Assembly (NCBI RefSeq): GCF_023502145.1
Contig: NZ_JAMFLI010000001.1
Location: forward strand, 186,001 to 250,000
Source of the DNA: Craterilacuibacter sp. RT1T
Lineage (GTDB): Bacteria > Pseudomonadota > Gammaproteobacteria > Burkholderiales > Chromobacteriaceae
Length of the DNA stretch: 64,000 nt
Reading direction: 5' to 3'
Part shown: positions 1 to 7,677 of the stretch, in pieces
How the letters are laid out: each line of letters begins with the position of its first letter
Numbering within the stretch: the first letter of the stretch is position 1
Program-made: the position numbers and the translations under genes
The notes under the pieces: generated by a model
Told to the model about the DNA's origin: nothing
The model's database searches: none
Seen by the model: only the letters and a program-made list of their open reading frames with translations

Positions 1-8
1 GGCGTAAA

Positions 9-36
9 AAAAACCGGCGCGAGGCGCCGGTTTTTT
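9..36 (-). terminator. Intrinsic terminator of the porin gene
   Basis: An 11-bp stem (AAAACCGGCGC pairing with GCGCCGGTTTT) with a 3-base loop has an A run on one side and a T run on the other. It therefore works on the minus strand just downstream of the porin stop codon at 54, and could also stop transcription arriving from the left. Confidence 0.85.
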
Positions 37-53
37 GCGTTGTAAGCCTAAGC

Positions 54-1205
54 TTAGAACTTGTGGATCATGTTCACGCCGAAGGCGTTGATGGTGTCTT
101 CGCCTTTTTCCAAGCCGGCGATCAGTGCAGCATTGGAGCCGAACTTGATCTGGCCGTATTGGGCACCAACGATGGTGCGCTTGGACAGTGCGTAGTCAGC
201 ACCAATAACGACTTGTTTGTAGTCGGTATTGTTTTGCTTAACGCCATCATACTTGATGTCCAGGCCCTGAGCGTAGGTGATCTTAGGAGTAATGGCACCC
301 ATGGTGTAGGCAGCAGTCAGAGCGTACTCTTGCGATTCAAACTTCTTGTTGTCACCAATGAAGGTGGCAACTGCGGTATCAGCGTAGAACGACAGCGGGG
401 TCACGCTAAAGTCGCCTTTGCTGTTCTTGTAGCCCAGACCTACGAACAGATTGTTGGCATCGTAACCAACTTCCAGCTGATGTTTTTGGTTATGTGGCAG
501 TTGTACATTTGCTTCGTAGACGCCGTCAGTATCCTTGCCGTACACGGTGCCGCTCAGTGCGTTTTCGTAGGTGTAGCTGTACTTACCGAAGAAGTTGGCG
601 TAGTCGTAGCTCAGGCCCAGGTTGTAGGTTTCACGATCGGTGTCTGCGCCGCGAACACCATCGTAGTAGCCAGTGGTGCCATCTACTTCGGTTTTAAATT
701 CATATTTACGGGACTTGTCTTCCTTGGTGCCGTACAGGAAGGAAGCCTTGAAGCCAGCGTATTCCGGGCTATCGATACGGACAGCGTTTTTCACGCGGCT
801 GTTGTCGCGGGTGAAGATGCCCAGGCCCAGCGCTTCGTTGCCGTATTCGTACGGGTCAACGGTGCCCATGTCGGAGTCGCCGAAGTTGGACAGGTTGCCC
901 AGACGGAAAGTACCGTAGTCGGAAGTCAGGCCGATGAAAGACTGACGGTTAGCCCAGTTGCCGCTGTTGTCGCTGTTGTCGATAGCGACACCAGTTTCAA
1001 CCTGCCAGATAGCCTTCAGGCCGTTGCCCAGGTCTTCTGCGCCCTTGAAGCCGATGCGCGAGCCCAAGTCGTCGATTTGGGTCTTGGTAGTGGTGCCGTT
1101 GTCTGCAGATTCAACACCACCTTTGATGATGCCGTAAACAGTTACATCAGCCATAGCAGCAGCTGGCAGAGCGGAAACCAGAGCAGCGATCAGTACTTTT
1201 TTCAT
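54..1205 (-). CDS. Gram-negative trimeric porin (Neisseria/Burkholderia type)
   Basis: Outer-membrane general diffusion porin of 383 residues. Residues 1-19 form a signal peptide ending in an A-A-M-A motif, and the mature chain starts DVTVYG, typical of betaproteobacterial porins. The GSRIGFKGAEDLGNGLKAIWQ stretch around residues 48-68 is the family hallmark. Alternating aromatic and polar beta strands follow and the last residue is phenylalanine (IHKF), the C-terminal signature read by the BAM complex. The start has a good ribosome site (AAGGAAG) 6-7 bases upstream. The gene stands alone with its own promoter and terminator. Ion selectivity and which paralogue it is cannot be told from sequence. 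Confidence 0.93.
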   Translation of the reverse strand: MKKVLIAALVSALPAAAMADVTVYGIIKGGVESADNGTTTKTQIDDLGSRIGFKGAEDLGNGLKAIWQVETGVAIDNSDNSGNWANRQSFIGLTSDYGTFRLGNLSNFGDSDMGTVDPYEYGNEALGLGIFTRDNSRVKNAVRIDSPEYAGFKASFLYGTKEDKSRKYEFKTEVDGTTGYYDGVRGADTDRETYNLGLSYDYANFFGKYSYTYENALSGTVYGKDTDGVYEANVQLPHNQKHQLEVGYDANNLFVGLGYKNSKGDFSVTPLSFYADTAVATFIGDNKKFESQEYALTAAYTMGAITPKITYAQGLDIKYDGVKQNNTDYKQVVIGADYALSKRTIVGAQYGQIKFGSNAALIAGLEKGEDTINAFGVNMIHKF

Positions 1206-1244
1206 GTTTAAACTTCCTTGTACGTAGAAGAAATTTGCGAGTAA

Positions 1245-1274
1245 ATGCTAACGTCCATGCTGGGTGCCTTGCAA
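1245..1274 (-). promoter_or_regulatory. Probable sigma-70 promoter of the porin gene
   Basis: On the minus strand TTGCAA (1269-1274) is followed after 18 bases by TAGCAT (1245-1250), about 40 bases upstream of the porin start codon. Both boxes are 4/6 matches, so this is a reasonable but unproven promoter. Confidence 0.45.
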
Positions 1275-1536
1275 CATTTAGAATGCAAACTGTTGCTTTT
1301 TTGTAACACTTTGCGGGTGGTAGATTGCTTTTTATGTGGTGGTGTTTGCTGGTTTTCTGATGTAAGTTATTGATTTGTTTATTAAAATATTCTGATGTGT
1401 AGGCGTGACTATCGTGATGTCTGTTTCTGCTGTTTTTGTGGCTATTTTGGCTTTATTTGCCGCTGTTATTATTTTTATTAACGCTTTATGCCGGTTTTTG
1501 AGCTTGATGAGGGGTGGTGGCTGGCATGCCAGGCAC

Positions 1537-1564
1537 AAAAAAAGCCCATCCGCAGGGGATGGGC
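1537..1564 (-). terminator. Intrinsic terminator of the candidate small RNA
   Basis: An 8-bp GC-rich stem, GCCCATCC (1544-1551) with GGATGGGC (1557-1564), is followed on the minus strand by seven U residues (A run at 1537-1543). It could also end read-through from metY about 260 bases upstream. Confidence 0.8.
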
Positions 1565-1617
1565 GCAATACCTAATCTCGAAACAACAGAAAGACTCATG
1601 AGCAAGCGTATCTGTCG
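1537..1617 (-). ncRNA. Candidate small RNA of about 81 nt
   Basis: A self-contained transcription unit on the minus strand with no open reading frame. It has a near-consensus promoter (TTTACA, 17 bases, TAGAAT), a predicted first base near 1617, a 5' stem-loop (CGACAGA pairing with TCTGTTG, closing a loop that holds the palindrome CTCATGAG), a single-stranded linker, and a strong intrinsic terminator (GCCCATCC/GGATGGGC followed by seven U). This promoter, stem-loop, linker and U-tailed hairpin layout is that of an Hfq-type sRNA, and hfq is present in this window. It lies directly upstream of the porin gene on the same strand. The target is unknown; I do not see a long match to the porin ribosome site. 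Confidence 0.55.
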
Positions 1618-1623
1618 AAAGTC

Positions 1624-1652
1624 ATTCTAGTTGCGAGCGAAGGCTATGTAAA
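1624..1652 (-). promoter_or_regulatory. Near-consensus sigma-70 promoter for the candidate sRNA
   Basis: On the minus strand the -35 box TTTACA (1647-1652, 5/6) and the -10 box TAGAAT (1624-1629, 5/6) are separated by exactly 17 bases. No protein gene follows in this direction before the terminator at 1537-1564. Confidence 0.6.
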
Positions 1653-1717
1653 TAAAATATTATCCGGCTGTTGTTTTGTTTGATCGGAATTGCTTGCTGT
1701 TTATACATTTGGGGTAG

Positions 1718-1747
1718 GGCGGGTTAGGCCGTAGGCCGTAACCCGCC
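1718..1747. repeat. REP-like GC-rich palindrome downstream of metY
   Basis: GGCGGGTTA (1718-1726) and TAACCCGCC (1739-1747) form a perfect 9-bp stem around GGCCGTAGGCCG. From memory this resembles the dispersed GGCGGGTTA...TAACCCGCC palindromes seen in many proteobacterial intergenic regions. It may help protect or end the metY transcript. There is no U run. Confidence 0.5.
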
Positions 1748-1822
1748 ATGGGCTGGTGCAGCAGGTGTGGGGTCTCCGGGTGATGACGACCCCCTTGCGT
1801 TCAACCCTTTGAGATGAGGTGT

Positions 1823-3091
1823 TTACGCCTGCAGTGCCTGCTCGATGTCGGCCAGGATGTCGTCGCTGTGTTCGATGCCGATGGACAGGCGCACCATTTC
1901 CGGGCGTACACCGGCTTTGAGTTGTTCTTCCGGTGAGAGCTGGCGGTGGGTGGTGCTGGCCGGATGGCAGGCCAGGCTCTTGGCGTCGCCGATATTGACC
2001 AGACGGGTGATCAGTTGCAGCGCATCGATAAAGCGCGCGCCGGCTTCGATGCCGCCCTTGACGCCGAAGGACAAAATCCCCGAGGCGCGGCCGCCCATAT
2101 ATTGGTCGACCAGCGCCTTGGACGGGTTGCCCGGCAGTGCGGCGTACTCGACCCACTCGACCTTGGGGTGGCTGGCCAGATGTTGCGCGACTTTCAGCGT
2201 GTTGTCGCAGATGCGGTCCATTCTCAGCGCCAGCGTTTCGATGCCGAGCAGGATTTCGCGTGCGTTAAACGGCGAGATCGCTGCCCCCATGTTTCTGAGC
2301 GGCACCACTCGGGCGCGGGCGATATAGGCGGCTGCGCCCAGTGCCTCGACATAGTTGACGCCGTGATAGCTGACGTCGGGGGTGTTCAGGCGCACAAAGC
2401 GCTGGGCGTGTGCGCCCCACGGGAATTTGCCGGAGTCGACGATGATGCCGCCTATGCTGGTGCCGTGGCCGCCTAGGTATTTGGTCAGGCTGTGTACCAC
2501 GATGTCGGCGCCGTGTTCGAACGGGCGGCACAGATAAGGCGAGGGTACGGTGTTGTCGACAATCAGCGGCAGGCCGTGCTTGTGCGCTTCCGATGCAAAG
2601 GCGGCGAAATCGACCACATTGCCCAGCGGGTTACCGATCGATTCGCAGAATACCGCCTTGGTGCGCGCGTCCACATACTGGGCGATGGCCCCCGGGTCGC
2701 GGTGGTCGACGAAATGCACCTGGATGCCCAGTTGCGGGAAGGTGTGGGCGAACAGATTGTAGGTGCCGCCATACAGGGTGCTGGTGGCGATGATATTGTC
2801 GCCGGCTTCGGCGATGGTCTGGATGGCGTAGCTGATCGCCGCCATGCCGGAGGCGACCGCCAGTGCACCGATGCCGCCCTCCAGTGCGGCGACGCGTTGT
2901 TCCAGCACATCGGTGGTCGGGTTCATGATGCGGGTGTAGATATTGCCCGACACCTTAAGGTCGAACAGGTCGGCCGCGTGCTGGGTGCTGTCAAAGGCGT
3001 AGCTGGCGGTCTGGTATAGCGGCACGGCCACTGCATGGGTGGTCGGCTCCGGGCTATAGCCGGCGTGAACGGCGAGGGTTTCTATTTTCAT
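1823..3091 (-). CDS. metY: O-acetylhomoserine sulfhydrylase (aminocarboxypropyltransferase)
   Basis: PLP enzyme of the Cys/Met metabolism family, 422 residues, making homocysteine from O-acetylhomoserine and sulfide for methionine synthesis. The N-terminus (ETLAVHAGYSPEPTT), the YTRIMNPTTDVLEQRVAALEGG block around 52-73 and the PLP lysine K204 in HSLTKYLGGHG are diagnostic, and the roughly 420-residue length fits MetY rather than the shorter MetB/MetC. The start has an AAGGAG ribosome site. It follows the GIDE/EF-hand gene by 19 bp on the same strand, so the two probably share a transcript. No SAM riboswitch is visible, and the 19-bp gap leaves no room for one. Confidence 0.93.
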   Translation of the reverse strand: MKIETLAVHAGYSPEPTTHAVAVPLYQTASYAFDSTQHAADLFDLKVSGNIYTRIMNPTTDVLEQRVAALEGGIGALAVASGMAAISYAIQTIAEAGDNIIATSTLYGGTYNLFAHTFPQLGIQVHFVDHRDPGAIAQYVDARTKAVFCESIGNPLGNVVDFAAFASEAHKHGLPLIVDNTVPSPYLCRPFEHGADIVVHSLTKYLGGHGTSIGGIIVDSGKFPWGAHAQRFVRLNTPDVSYHGVNYVEALGAAAYIARARVVPLRNMGAAISPFNAREILLGIETLALRMDRICDNTLKVAQHLASHPKVEWVEYAALPGNPSKALVDQYMGGRASGILSFGVKGGIEAGARFIDALQLITRLVNIGDAKSLACHPASTTHRQLSPEEQLKAGVRPEMVRLSIGIEHSDDILADIEQALQA

Positions 3092-3110
3092 GGTTTCTCC
3101 TTGGGAAGGG

Positions 3111-4043
3111 TTAATGGCGGGCGATGATGTTCAGCAGCCACAGGCTCAGGCCGGCGGCGGCCGGATGCAGCCAGGCCAGACGGCGAAAGTGGCGCGCGGC
3201 GTGGGCGGGCGCGCGGTGGCTGATAATGAAATGGCGCCCGTCGCCGGGCGCGCTTAGATGGTGGGTGAGCGGGGCAGCCGCTAATTCGGCATGTTCGCGG
3301 CTGATTTCGCCATGAATGGCGCGCCGCGCCGCTTCCCATTCTTCCATATCGATCTGGCCGTCGCGGTTGCGATCAAAGCGCGCCAGCAAGGTGGCTTTAT
3401 CCTGTTTGAGCTGTTCCAGTGCCGCTTTGACATCGCTGTGATGCTCGGCGGCGGACGGGGCGCCGCCTAGGCTTGAGAGATGGCCCAGTACATAGAGCGG
3501 GTCGTGTTCGGCTATCCATTCTTCGGTGATGCGCCAGCCGTCTTCCCGCGTGACGCGGCGGTGGGCGCTGTGGATGGTGGCGCCTTCGGGATGGATGATG
3601 ACTTCGCCGCCGCTTTTATCACGTAAACGCCAGCTGGCTTCGCTTTGTGCCGATTCGCTACGCTTCCCCAGCACGCTGCGCCCTTGCCACTCTTTATGCC
3701 AGCGGTACCAGACGCAGGGGCGGCCGGACAGCGAAGAAAACAGCGCTGCCTGTTCGTGACCCAGCGCATAGCCATAGAGCTCGGTGTAACCGAGTGCCGC
3801 GCTGCGGGCGCGGGCGGTCGGGGTGTCGGCGATGGCGCGATAGCGGCGGTAGTTGATGTGCCATAAGGCCAGCGCGTAAACCAGGATGAGCGCGGCGGCG
3901 GGCAGCAAAAATGGTAAAAAGCGCAGCTGCCAGACACACCACAGCAGGACGGGGTAGGCCAGCAGCGCGCTCAGGCGCTGCGAGGCGCCGGTCTTTGCGC
4001 CGGGTAATAGTTCAGCGGCCAAAAAGTGCGGCAATGTCCACAT
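3111..4043 (-). CDS. Membrane protein with GIDE-like domain and EF-hand
   Basis: Protein of 310 residues from the ATG at 4043, which overlaps the end of lemA by 32 bp; an in-frame start at 4088 lies deeper inside lemA. Two hydrophobic segments lie at about 25-62. A region around 75-185 (WYRWHKEW at 112-119) resembles the GIDE/E3-ligase-like domain often found beside LemA. A canonical EF-hand loop follows at 224-235 (D, N, D, G, I, E at positions 1, 3, 5, 6, 8, 12), then a hydrophobic tail near 290-307. It is probably an inner-membrane protein that senses or needs calcium. The bacterial family has no assigned reaction and I infer no ubiquitin activity. The domain call is from memory of the family. 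Confidence 0.7.
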   Translation of the reverse strand: MWTLPHFLAAELLPGAKTGASQRLSALLAYPVLLWCVWQLRFLPFLLPAAALILVYALALWHINYRRYRAIADTPTARARSAALGYTELYGYALGHEQAALFSSLSGRPCVWYRWHKEWQGRSVLGKRSESAQSEASWRLRDKSGGEVIIHPEGATIHSAHRRVTREDGWRITEEWIAEHDPLYVLGHLSSLGGAPSAAEHHSDVKAALEQLKQDKATLLARFDRNRDGQIDMEEWEAARRAIHGEISREHAELAAAPLTHHLSAPGDGRHFIISHRAPAHAARHFRRLAWLHPAAAGLSLWLLNIIARH

Positions 4044-4581
4044 CGGCCTTGTCCTGGCTGCTGAAACGCAAGGGGCTGGCCTTGGCAAAGCCCATGGCTT
4101 TTGCGATCAGCACATCGGGGAATTGCTCGATGCGGACATTGTTGATATTGACCGCTTCGTTGTAGAGTTCGCGCCGGTCGGCGATGGCGTTTTCCAGTGT
4201 ACTGATACGCTCGCTGAGCAGGGAAAACTGCTGATCGGCCTTGAGTTCGGGATAGGCTTCAGCCACGGCGTAGATCTGGCCGAGCAAGGCCCGCAGGCTG
4301 CCTTCGAGCTCGCCGATGCGGGTGATGTCGCCGCCGCGACTGGCATTACGGATGGCGGCGCGCGCTTCCATCACGCGGGTCAGTGTCGCCTGCTCGAACT
4401 GGGCATATTGCTGGCACACCGCCACCAGTTTGGGCAGTTCGTCGTGGCGCTGCTTAAGCAAGACATCGATATTGGCCCAGCTGCGGCTGACTTCGTGCTT
4501 GATGCGTACCAGTGCGTTATACAGGCTGACGGCGTATAGCAGCAGGGCGGCAAACACCGCCAGCAAAATCCATAGATACAT
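4012..4581 (-). CDS. lemA: LemA family membrane-anchored coiled-coil protein
   Basis: LemA protein of 189 residues: one N-terminal transmembrane segment (YLWILLAVFAALLLYAVSLY), then a helical bundle with the family signatures NIDVLLKQRHDELPKLV and EFPDVLIAKAMGF-like (here EQFPDVLIAKAMGF). The start is the ATG at 4581, preceded by AAGGAG; an upstream extension would be Pro/Ala-rich and would run into the divergent gene. The cellular role of LemA is poorly defined. The lemA plus GIDE-domain pairing is a known recurring arrangement and supports both calls. Confidence 0.9.
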   Translation of the reverse strand: MYLWILLAVFAALLLYAVSLYNALVRIKHEVSRSWANIDVLLKQRHDELPKLVAVCQQYAQFEQATLTRVMEARAAIRNASRGGDITRIGELEGSLRALLGQIYAVAEAYPELKADQQFSLLSERISTLENAIADRRELYNEAVNINNVRIEQFPDVLIAKAMGFAKASPLRFSSQDKADVDIAALFGR

Positions 4582-4658
4582 GATCGCGCTCCTTGAACTA
4601 GTCATGCCATGATGATATCCGGCGCGGGGCGCGTCAATAAAACAAGGGTGATAGAGCG

Positions 4659-5540
4659 ATGCTGAGCTTGAATATTGTGGGCGCGGGGCGGCTGGGCAAG
4701 GTGCTGGGGCGACTGGCGCAAGACTCGGGACGTTATCGGGTGGCGGCAGTGTTGTGCCGCGAGCGCGCGCATGCGCTGGAGGCTGCCGCATTTATTGGCG
4801 CGGTGCAGGCCGTGGATACGCTGACCGATCTGCCTCCGGCCGACCTCACCCTGGTTGCGGTGCCCGATGGCGCGATTGCTGCCGTTGCCCAAGCACTGGC
4901 GGAGGCAAAGGTGGTGCGCCCGGGTACTGTGGTTTTTCATGCCAGCGGCGCTTGTTCCTCGGCCTTGCTGACACCTTTGGCGCAGCAGGGCGCGCAGGTC
5001 GCCAGCCTGCATCCGGCGTTTTCTTTTGCCGAGCCCGAGCGCGCGCGGCAAACCTTTGCCGGCAGCTTGTGTGCGCTGGAGGGCGAGGCCTTGGCGTGCG
5101 AGCGGCTGGCGCAACTGGTGGCGGCTATCGGCGGCGAGGCGTTTTATTTGCCGGGCGAGGGCAAGGCCGGCTATCACGCGGCCTTGAGTATCGCTTCCAA
5201 TTATCTGGTGACGCTGGTGGCGCTGGCTGAAGGCGTGGCGATCCAGGCGGGTATCGAGCCTGCGGTTGCACGGTGCCTGTTGGGCGCGCTGATGCGCCAG
5301 TCGCTGGACAATGCGCTGGCACTGGGGCCGGAGGCGGCGCTGACCGGCCCTATTGTGCGTGGTGATGTCGCGACCGTGGCGTCGCATCTGGCGGTGCTGG
5401 AACCGGAACAGGGCGATTTGTATCGCGCGCTGGGGCAGGCTACGGTCACGCTGGCCGGGGCTAGGCTGGACGCGGTGCAGAAGCAGGCTTTGCGTGAGGA
5501 GCTGGGGAGTGGGGAGTGGGGAGTAGGGAGTAGGGAGTAG
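4659..5540 (+). CDS. Rossmann-like and DUF2520 domain protein
   Basis: Protein of 293 residues with an N-terminal dinucleotide-binding motif ([13 protein letters not shown]) and the [10 protein letters not shown] and [16 protein letters not shown] signatures of the DUF2520 family, related to F420/NADP-dependent and ketopantoate-type reductases. The substrate is unknown. Transcription diverges from lemA across 77 bp. The last residues (about [11 protein letters not shown]) are encoded by the start of a heptamer tandem repeat at 5507-5625, so the original stop codon has probably been replaced by one supplied by the repeat. Confidence 0.8.
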   Translation: MLSLNIVGAGRLGKVLGRLAQDSGRYRVAAVLCRERAHALEAAAFIGAVQAVDTLTDLPPADLTLVAVPDGAIAAVAQALAEAKVVRPGTVVFHASGACSSALLTPLAQQGAQVASLHPAFSFAEPERARQTFAGSLCALEGEALACERLAQLVAAIGGEAFYLPGEGKAGYHAALSIASNYLVTLVALAEGVAIQAGIEPAVARCLLGALMRQSLDNALALGPEAALTGPIVRGDVATVASHLAVLEPEQGDLYRALGQATVTLAGARLDAVQKQALREELGSGEWGVGSRE

Positions 5541-5625
5541 GGAGTAGGGAGTAGGGAGTAGGGAGTAGGGAGTAGGGAGTAGGGAGTAGGGAGTAGGGAG
5601 TAGGGAGTAGGGAGTAGGGAGTAGG
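5507..5625. repeat. Heptamer tandem repeat, 17 copies (GAGTGGG x2, GAGTAGG x15)
   Basis: Two GAGTGGG units (5507-5520) are followed by fifteen perfect GAGTAGG units (5521-5625). The unit length is not a multiple of three, so every frame meets TAG within three units; copy-number change cannot extend the DUF2520 protein far. An inverted match (ACTCCCCACTCCC) lies downstream at about 5686-5698 near the pncB stop. The tract resembles the short tandemly repeated heptamers known from cyanobacteria and some proteobacteria. Confidence 0.95.
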
Positions 5626-5703
5626 GGGCCGGGAGCGGGTAACGGGTCCCAAATCCCAAATCCCCGATAAACGGGAACCGGCGTCACTCCCCACTCCCGT
5701 TTC

Positions 5704-6906
5704 TTATTCCCTGATCCCGAACACCTGCCGCAGGTAGGCGAGGAAGGTGGCGTCGGTGGGCATGGTTTTGCCCGGGCTGTCGGACAGCTTGGCGACCGGT
5801 TGGCCGTTGCAGCTGACCAGCTTGAGGACGATCTGCAAGGGGGTGAGCCCCATATCGTTGCTGAAGTTGGTGCCGATGCCGAAGCTCACCTGTATGCGCT
5901 CGCTGAAATGCTGGTGCAGCGCCAGCGCCTTGTCTACGTTGAGTGCATCGCTAAAGACCAGCATCTTGCTGTGCGGCGGAATGCGTAGTGCCTGATAGTG
6001 GGCAATGGCCTTCTCGCCCCAGAGATAAGGGTCGCCGCTGTCGTGGCGCAGCCCGTCAAACAGCTTGGCAAAATAAAGATCGAAGTCGGCGAGAAAGGCC
6101 TCCATGCCGACCACATCGGTCAGGGCAATGCCCAGATCGCCACGATATTCCTGCACCCACGCTTCCAGTGCCGCCTTTTGAAAGTCGCGCAGGCGCACGC
6201 CCAGCGCCTGGAACGCCTGGAAAAATTCGTGCGCCATGGTGCCGATTGGCGTAATGCCCAGCTGCCACGCCAGATAGACATTGCTGGTGCCGCGAAAAAT
6301 AGCGGGGACTTCCCGGTGCAGGCTGGCGACAACATGGGCGTGCCAGTCGCGCGAGAAGCGGCGGCGGGTGCCGAAGTCGGACATCAGCAGCGGGCTGTGC
6401 TCGCCAGGGCGTGCGCTCTGGCTGAAGGCTTGCAGGCGGGCGATTTTCTCTTGCAGCCGGCGCTGGCCTTCGGCGCGTACGACGCTATTGTCCAGCGGCT
6501 GGAAATAGAGCTCGTTGACGATGGCGAGCACGAAAATCTCGAAGAACATCGCCTGTATCATCGGCCCCTTGATGCTGACCAGCAGTTCATCCCCCTGTTC
6601 GCTGACGCGGATAAAGCGCCGCTGCAGATGGAACAGCTCCAGATAGTCGACAAAATCGCTCTTGATAAAGCGCAGGCTGCGCAAATAGCCCAGTTCGTCC
6701 TGAGTGAAGTGCAGCGCGCACAGCGCATCCAGCTGTGCTTCGAGTTCGTCTTTTAGTGCAGCGAGCGGGCGCTGCGGAGTGTTGCGGCATTTAAAGGCGT
6801 ATTCGCCATGTGCGGCGGGGAACTGGTGCAGCACCACCTGCAGCATGGTGAACTTGTACAGGTCGGTGTCGAGCAAGGAGGTGATGATGGGGGGCATGGC
6901 CGGCAT
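5704..6906 (-). CDS. pncB: Nicotinate phosphoribosyltransferase
   Basis: NAD salvage enzyme of 400 residues joining nicotinate to PRPP with ATP to give nicotinate mononucleotide. The N-terminal [17 protein letters not shown] block, the [27 protein letters not shown] region, and [16 protein letters not shown] are strong PncB signatures. The start could be the ATG at 6906 or the in-frame ATG at 6897; neither has an obvious ribosome site. The stop lies only 79 bp past the heptamer tract, convergent with the DUF2520 gene. Confidence 0.95.
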   Translation of the reverse strand: MPAMPPIITSLLDTDLYKFTMLQVVLHQFPAAHGEYAFKCRNTPQRPLAALKDELEAQLDALCALHFTQDELGYLRSLRFIKSDFVDYLELFHLQRRFIRVSEQGDELLVSIKGPMIQAMFFEIFVLAIVNELYFQPLDNSVVRAEGQRRLQEKIARLQAFSQSARPGEHSPLLMSDFGTRRRFSRDWHAHVVASLHREVPAIFRGTSNVYLAWQLGITPIGTMAHEFFQAFQALGVRLRDFQKAALEAWVQEYRGDLGIALTDVVGMEAFLADFDLYFAKLFDGLRHDSGDPYLWGEKAIAHYQALRIPPHSKMLVFSDALNVDKALALHQHFSERIQVSFGIGTNFSNDMGLTPLQIVLKLVSCNGQPVAKLSDSPGKTMPTDATFLAYLRQVFGIRE

Positions 6907-6975
6907 AGGGCTGCGGTGTCCGCTTGATAAGGATGGGCTTAAGCGGCCGCGCCGTATGCCGGCGCGGCGCTGCTT

Positions 6976-7677
6976 TTATGCGTGTACGATAAAGATGGCC
7001 GGGCGCTTGTGAAAGTCGGGTGCGTCCTTGGGCCAGTCGGCAAGCGGCAGGCTGACGATGGTCTGGCTAGGCAGGGTCAAATCGGCCGCTACACACAGGC
7101 GTGTGGATGGCGCGAGGGTTTTTCTCAGCTCGGCCAGCATGGTGTTGTTGCGGTAAGGCGTCTCGATAAAGACCTGCGTCTCCTTATTCTGGCGCGAGCG
7201 CGCTTCCAGTGCCTGAATGGCATGGCTGCGTTCGCCGCCATCAACCGGCAGATAGCCGTGAAAGGCGAAGCACTGGCCATTGGCGCCGGAGGCCATCAGC
7301 GCCAGCAAAATCGACGACGGCCCTATCATGGGCTCCACCCGCACGCCCTTGGCGTGGGCCAGTGCCACCAGTTGCGCGCCGGGGTCGGCCACCGCCGGGC
7401 AGCCGGCTTCGGATACCAGGCCTACATCCTGCCCGTCCAGCAAAGGCTGCAATAGTGCGGCGACATCCGCTTCTGGCGTGTGTTCGTTCAGCGTATTGAG
7501 CGTCAGCTCGCGTATCGGCGTCGTCACGCCCAGCGCCTTGAGGTGCTTGCGCGCGGTTTTTTCGGCCTCGACCACAAAGGTGGTGATGTGGATGACGCGC
7601 AGGCGTTCGTGCTCGGGCAGCCACGGGGTGTTTTCATCGCCCAGCGGCGTCGGGATCAGGTAAAGGGTGCCGGTCAT
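6976..7677 (-). CDS. SAM-dependent methyltransferase, tetrapyrrole methylase fold (RsmI-like)
   Basis: Protein of 233 residues with the tetrapyrrole methylase/RsmI fold: LYLIPTPLGDENTPWLP at the N-terminus, VGLVSEAGCPAVADPGAQLV around 87-106 and VEPMIGPSSILLALMASG. It is shorter than true RsmI (about 280-290 residues) and lacks the C-terminal extension, so it is best treated as an RsmI paralogue of unknown target. Its start overlaps the stop of the Maf gene by an ATGA junction, indicating translational coupling. Confidence 0.8.
   Translation of the reverse strand: MTGTLYLIPTPLGDENTPWLPEHERLRVIHITTFVVEAEKTARKHLKALGVTTPIRELTLNTLNEHTPEADVAALLQPLLDGQDVGLVSEAGCPAVADPGAQLVALAHAKGVRVEPMIGPSSILLALMASGANGQCFAFHGYLPVDGGERSHAIQALEARSRQNKETQVFIETPYRNNTMLAELRKTLAPSTRLCVAADLTLPSQTIVSLPLADWPKDAPDFHKRPAIFIVHA

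Larger units (their letters stand above)
1275..1822. other. 548-bp intergenic region between porin and metY
   Basis: AT-rich compared with its neighbours. Apart from the candidate small RNA with its promoter and terminator (1537-1652) and a palindromic repeat (1718-1747), I see no gene. A 78-codon open frame at 1332-1568 on the minus strand runs through the terminator hairpin, has no ribosome site and low-complexity sequence, and was not accepted. Confidence 0.6.

Noticed and set aside
63-1211. Long open frame antisense to the porin gene
   Set aside because: It mirrors the porin coding sequence, has no ribosome site and shows no protein family features.
1332-1568. 78-codon open frame upstream of the porin
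   Set aside because: No ribosome site, passes through the sRNA terminator, and has Ile/Lys/Thr-rich low-complexity sequence.
4582-4791. N-terminal extension of LemA
   Set aside because: The added residues are Pro/Ala-rich, overlap the divergent DUF2520 gene, and the ATG at 4581 has a strong ribosome site.
5461-5694. Possible repeat protein with YSLLPTP units
   Set aside because: The peptide repeat is only the translation of the heptamer DNA tract; all frames look alike, as expected for non-coding repeats.
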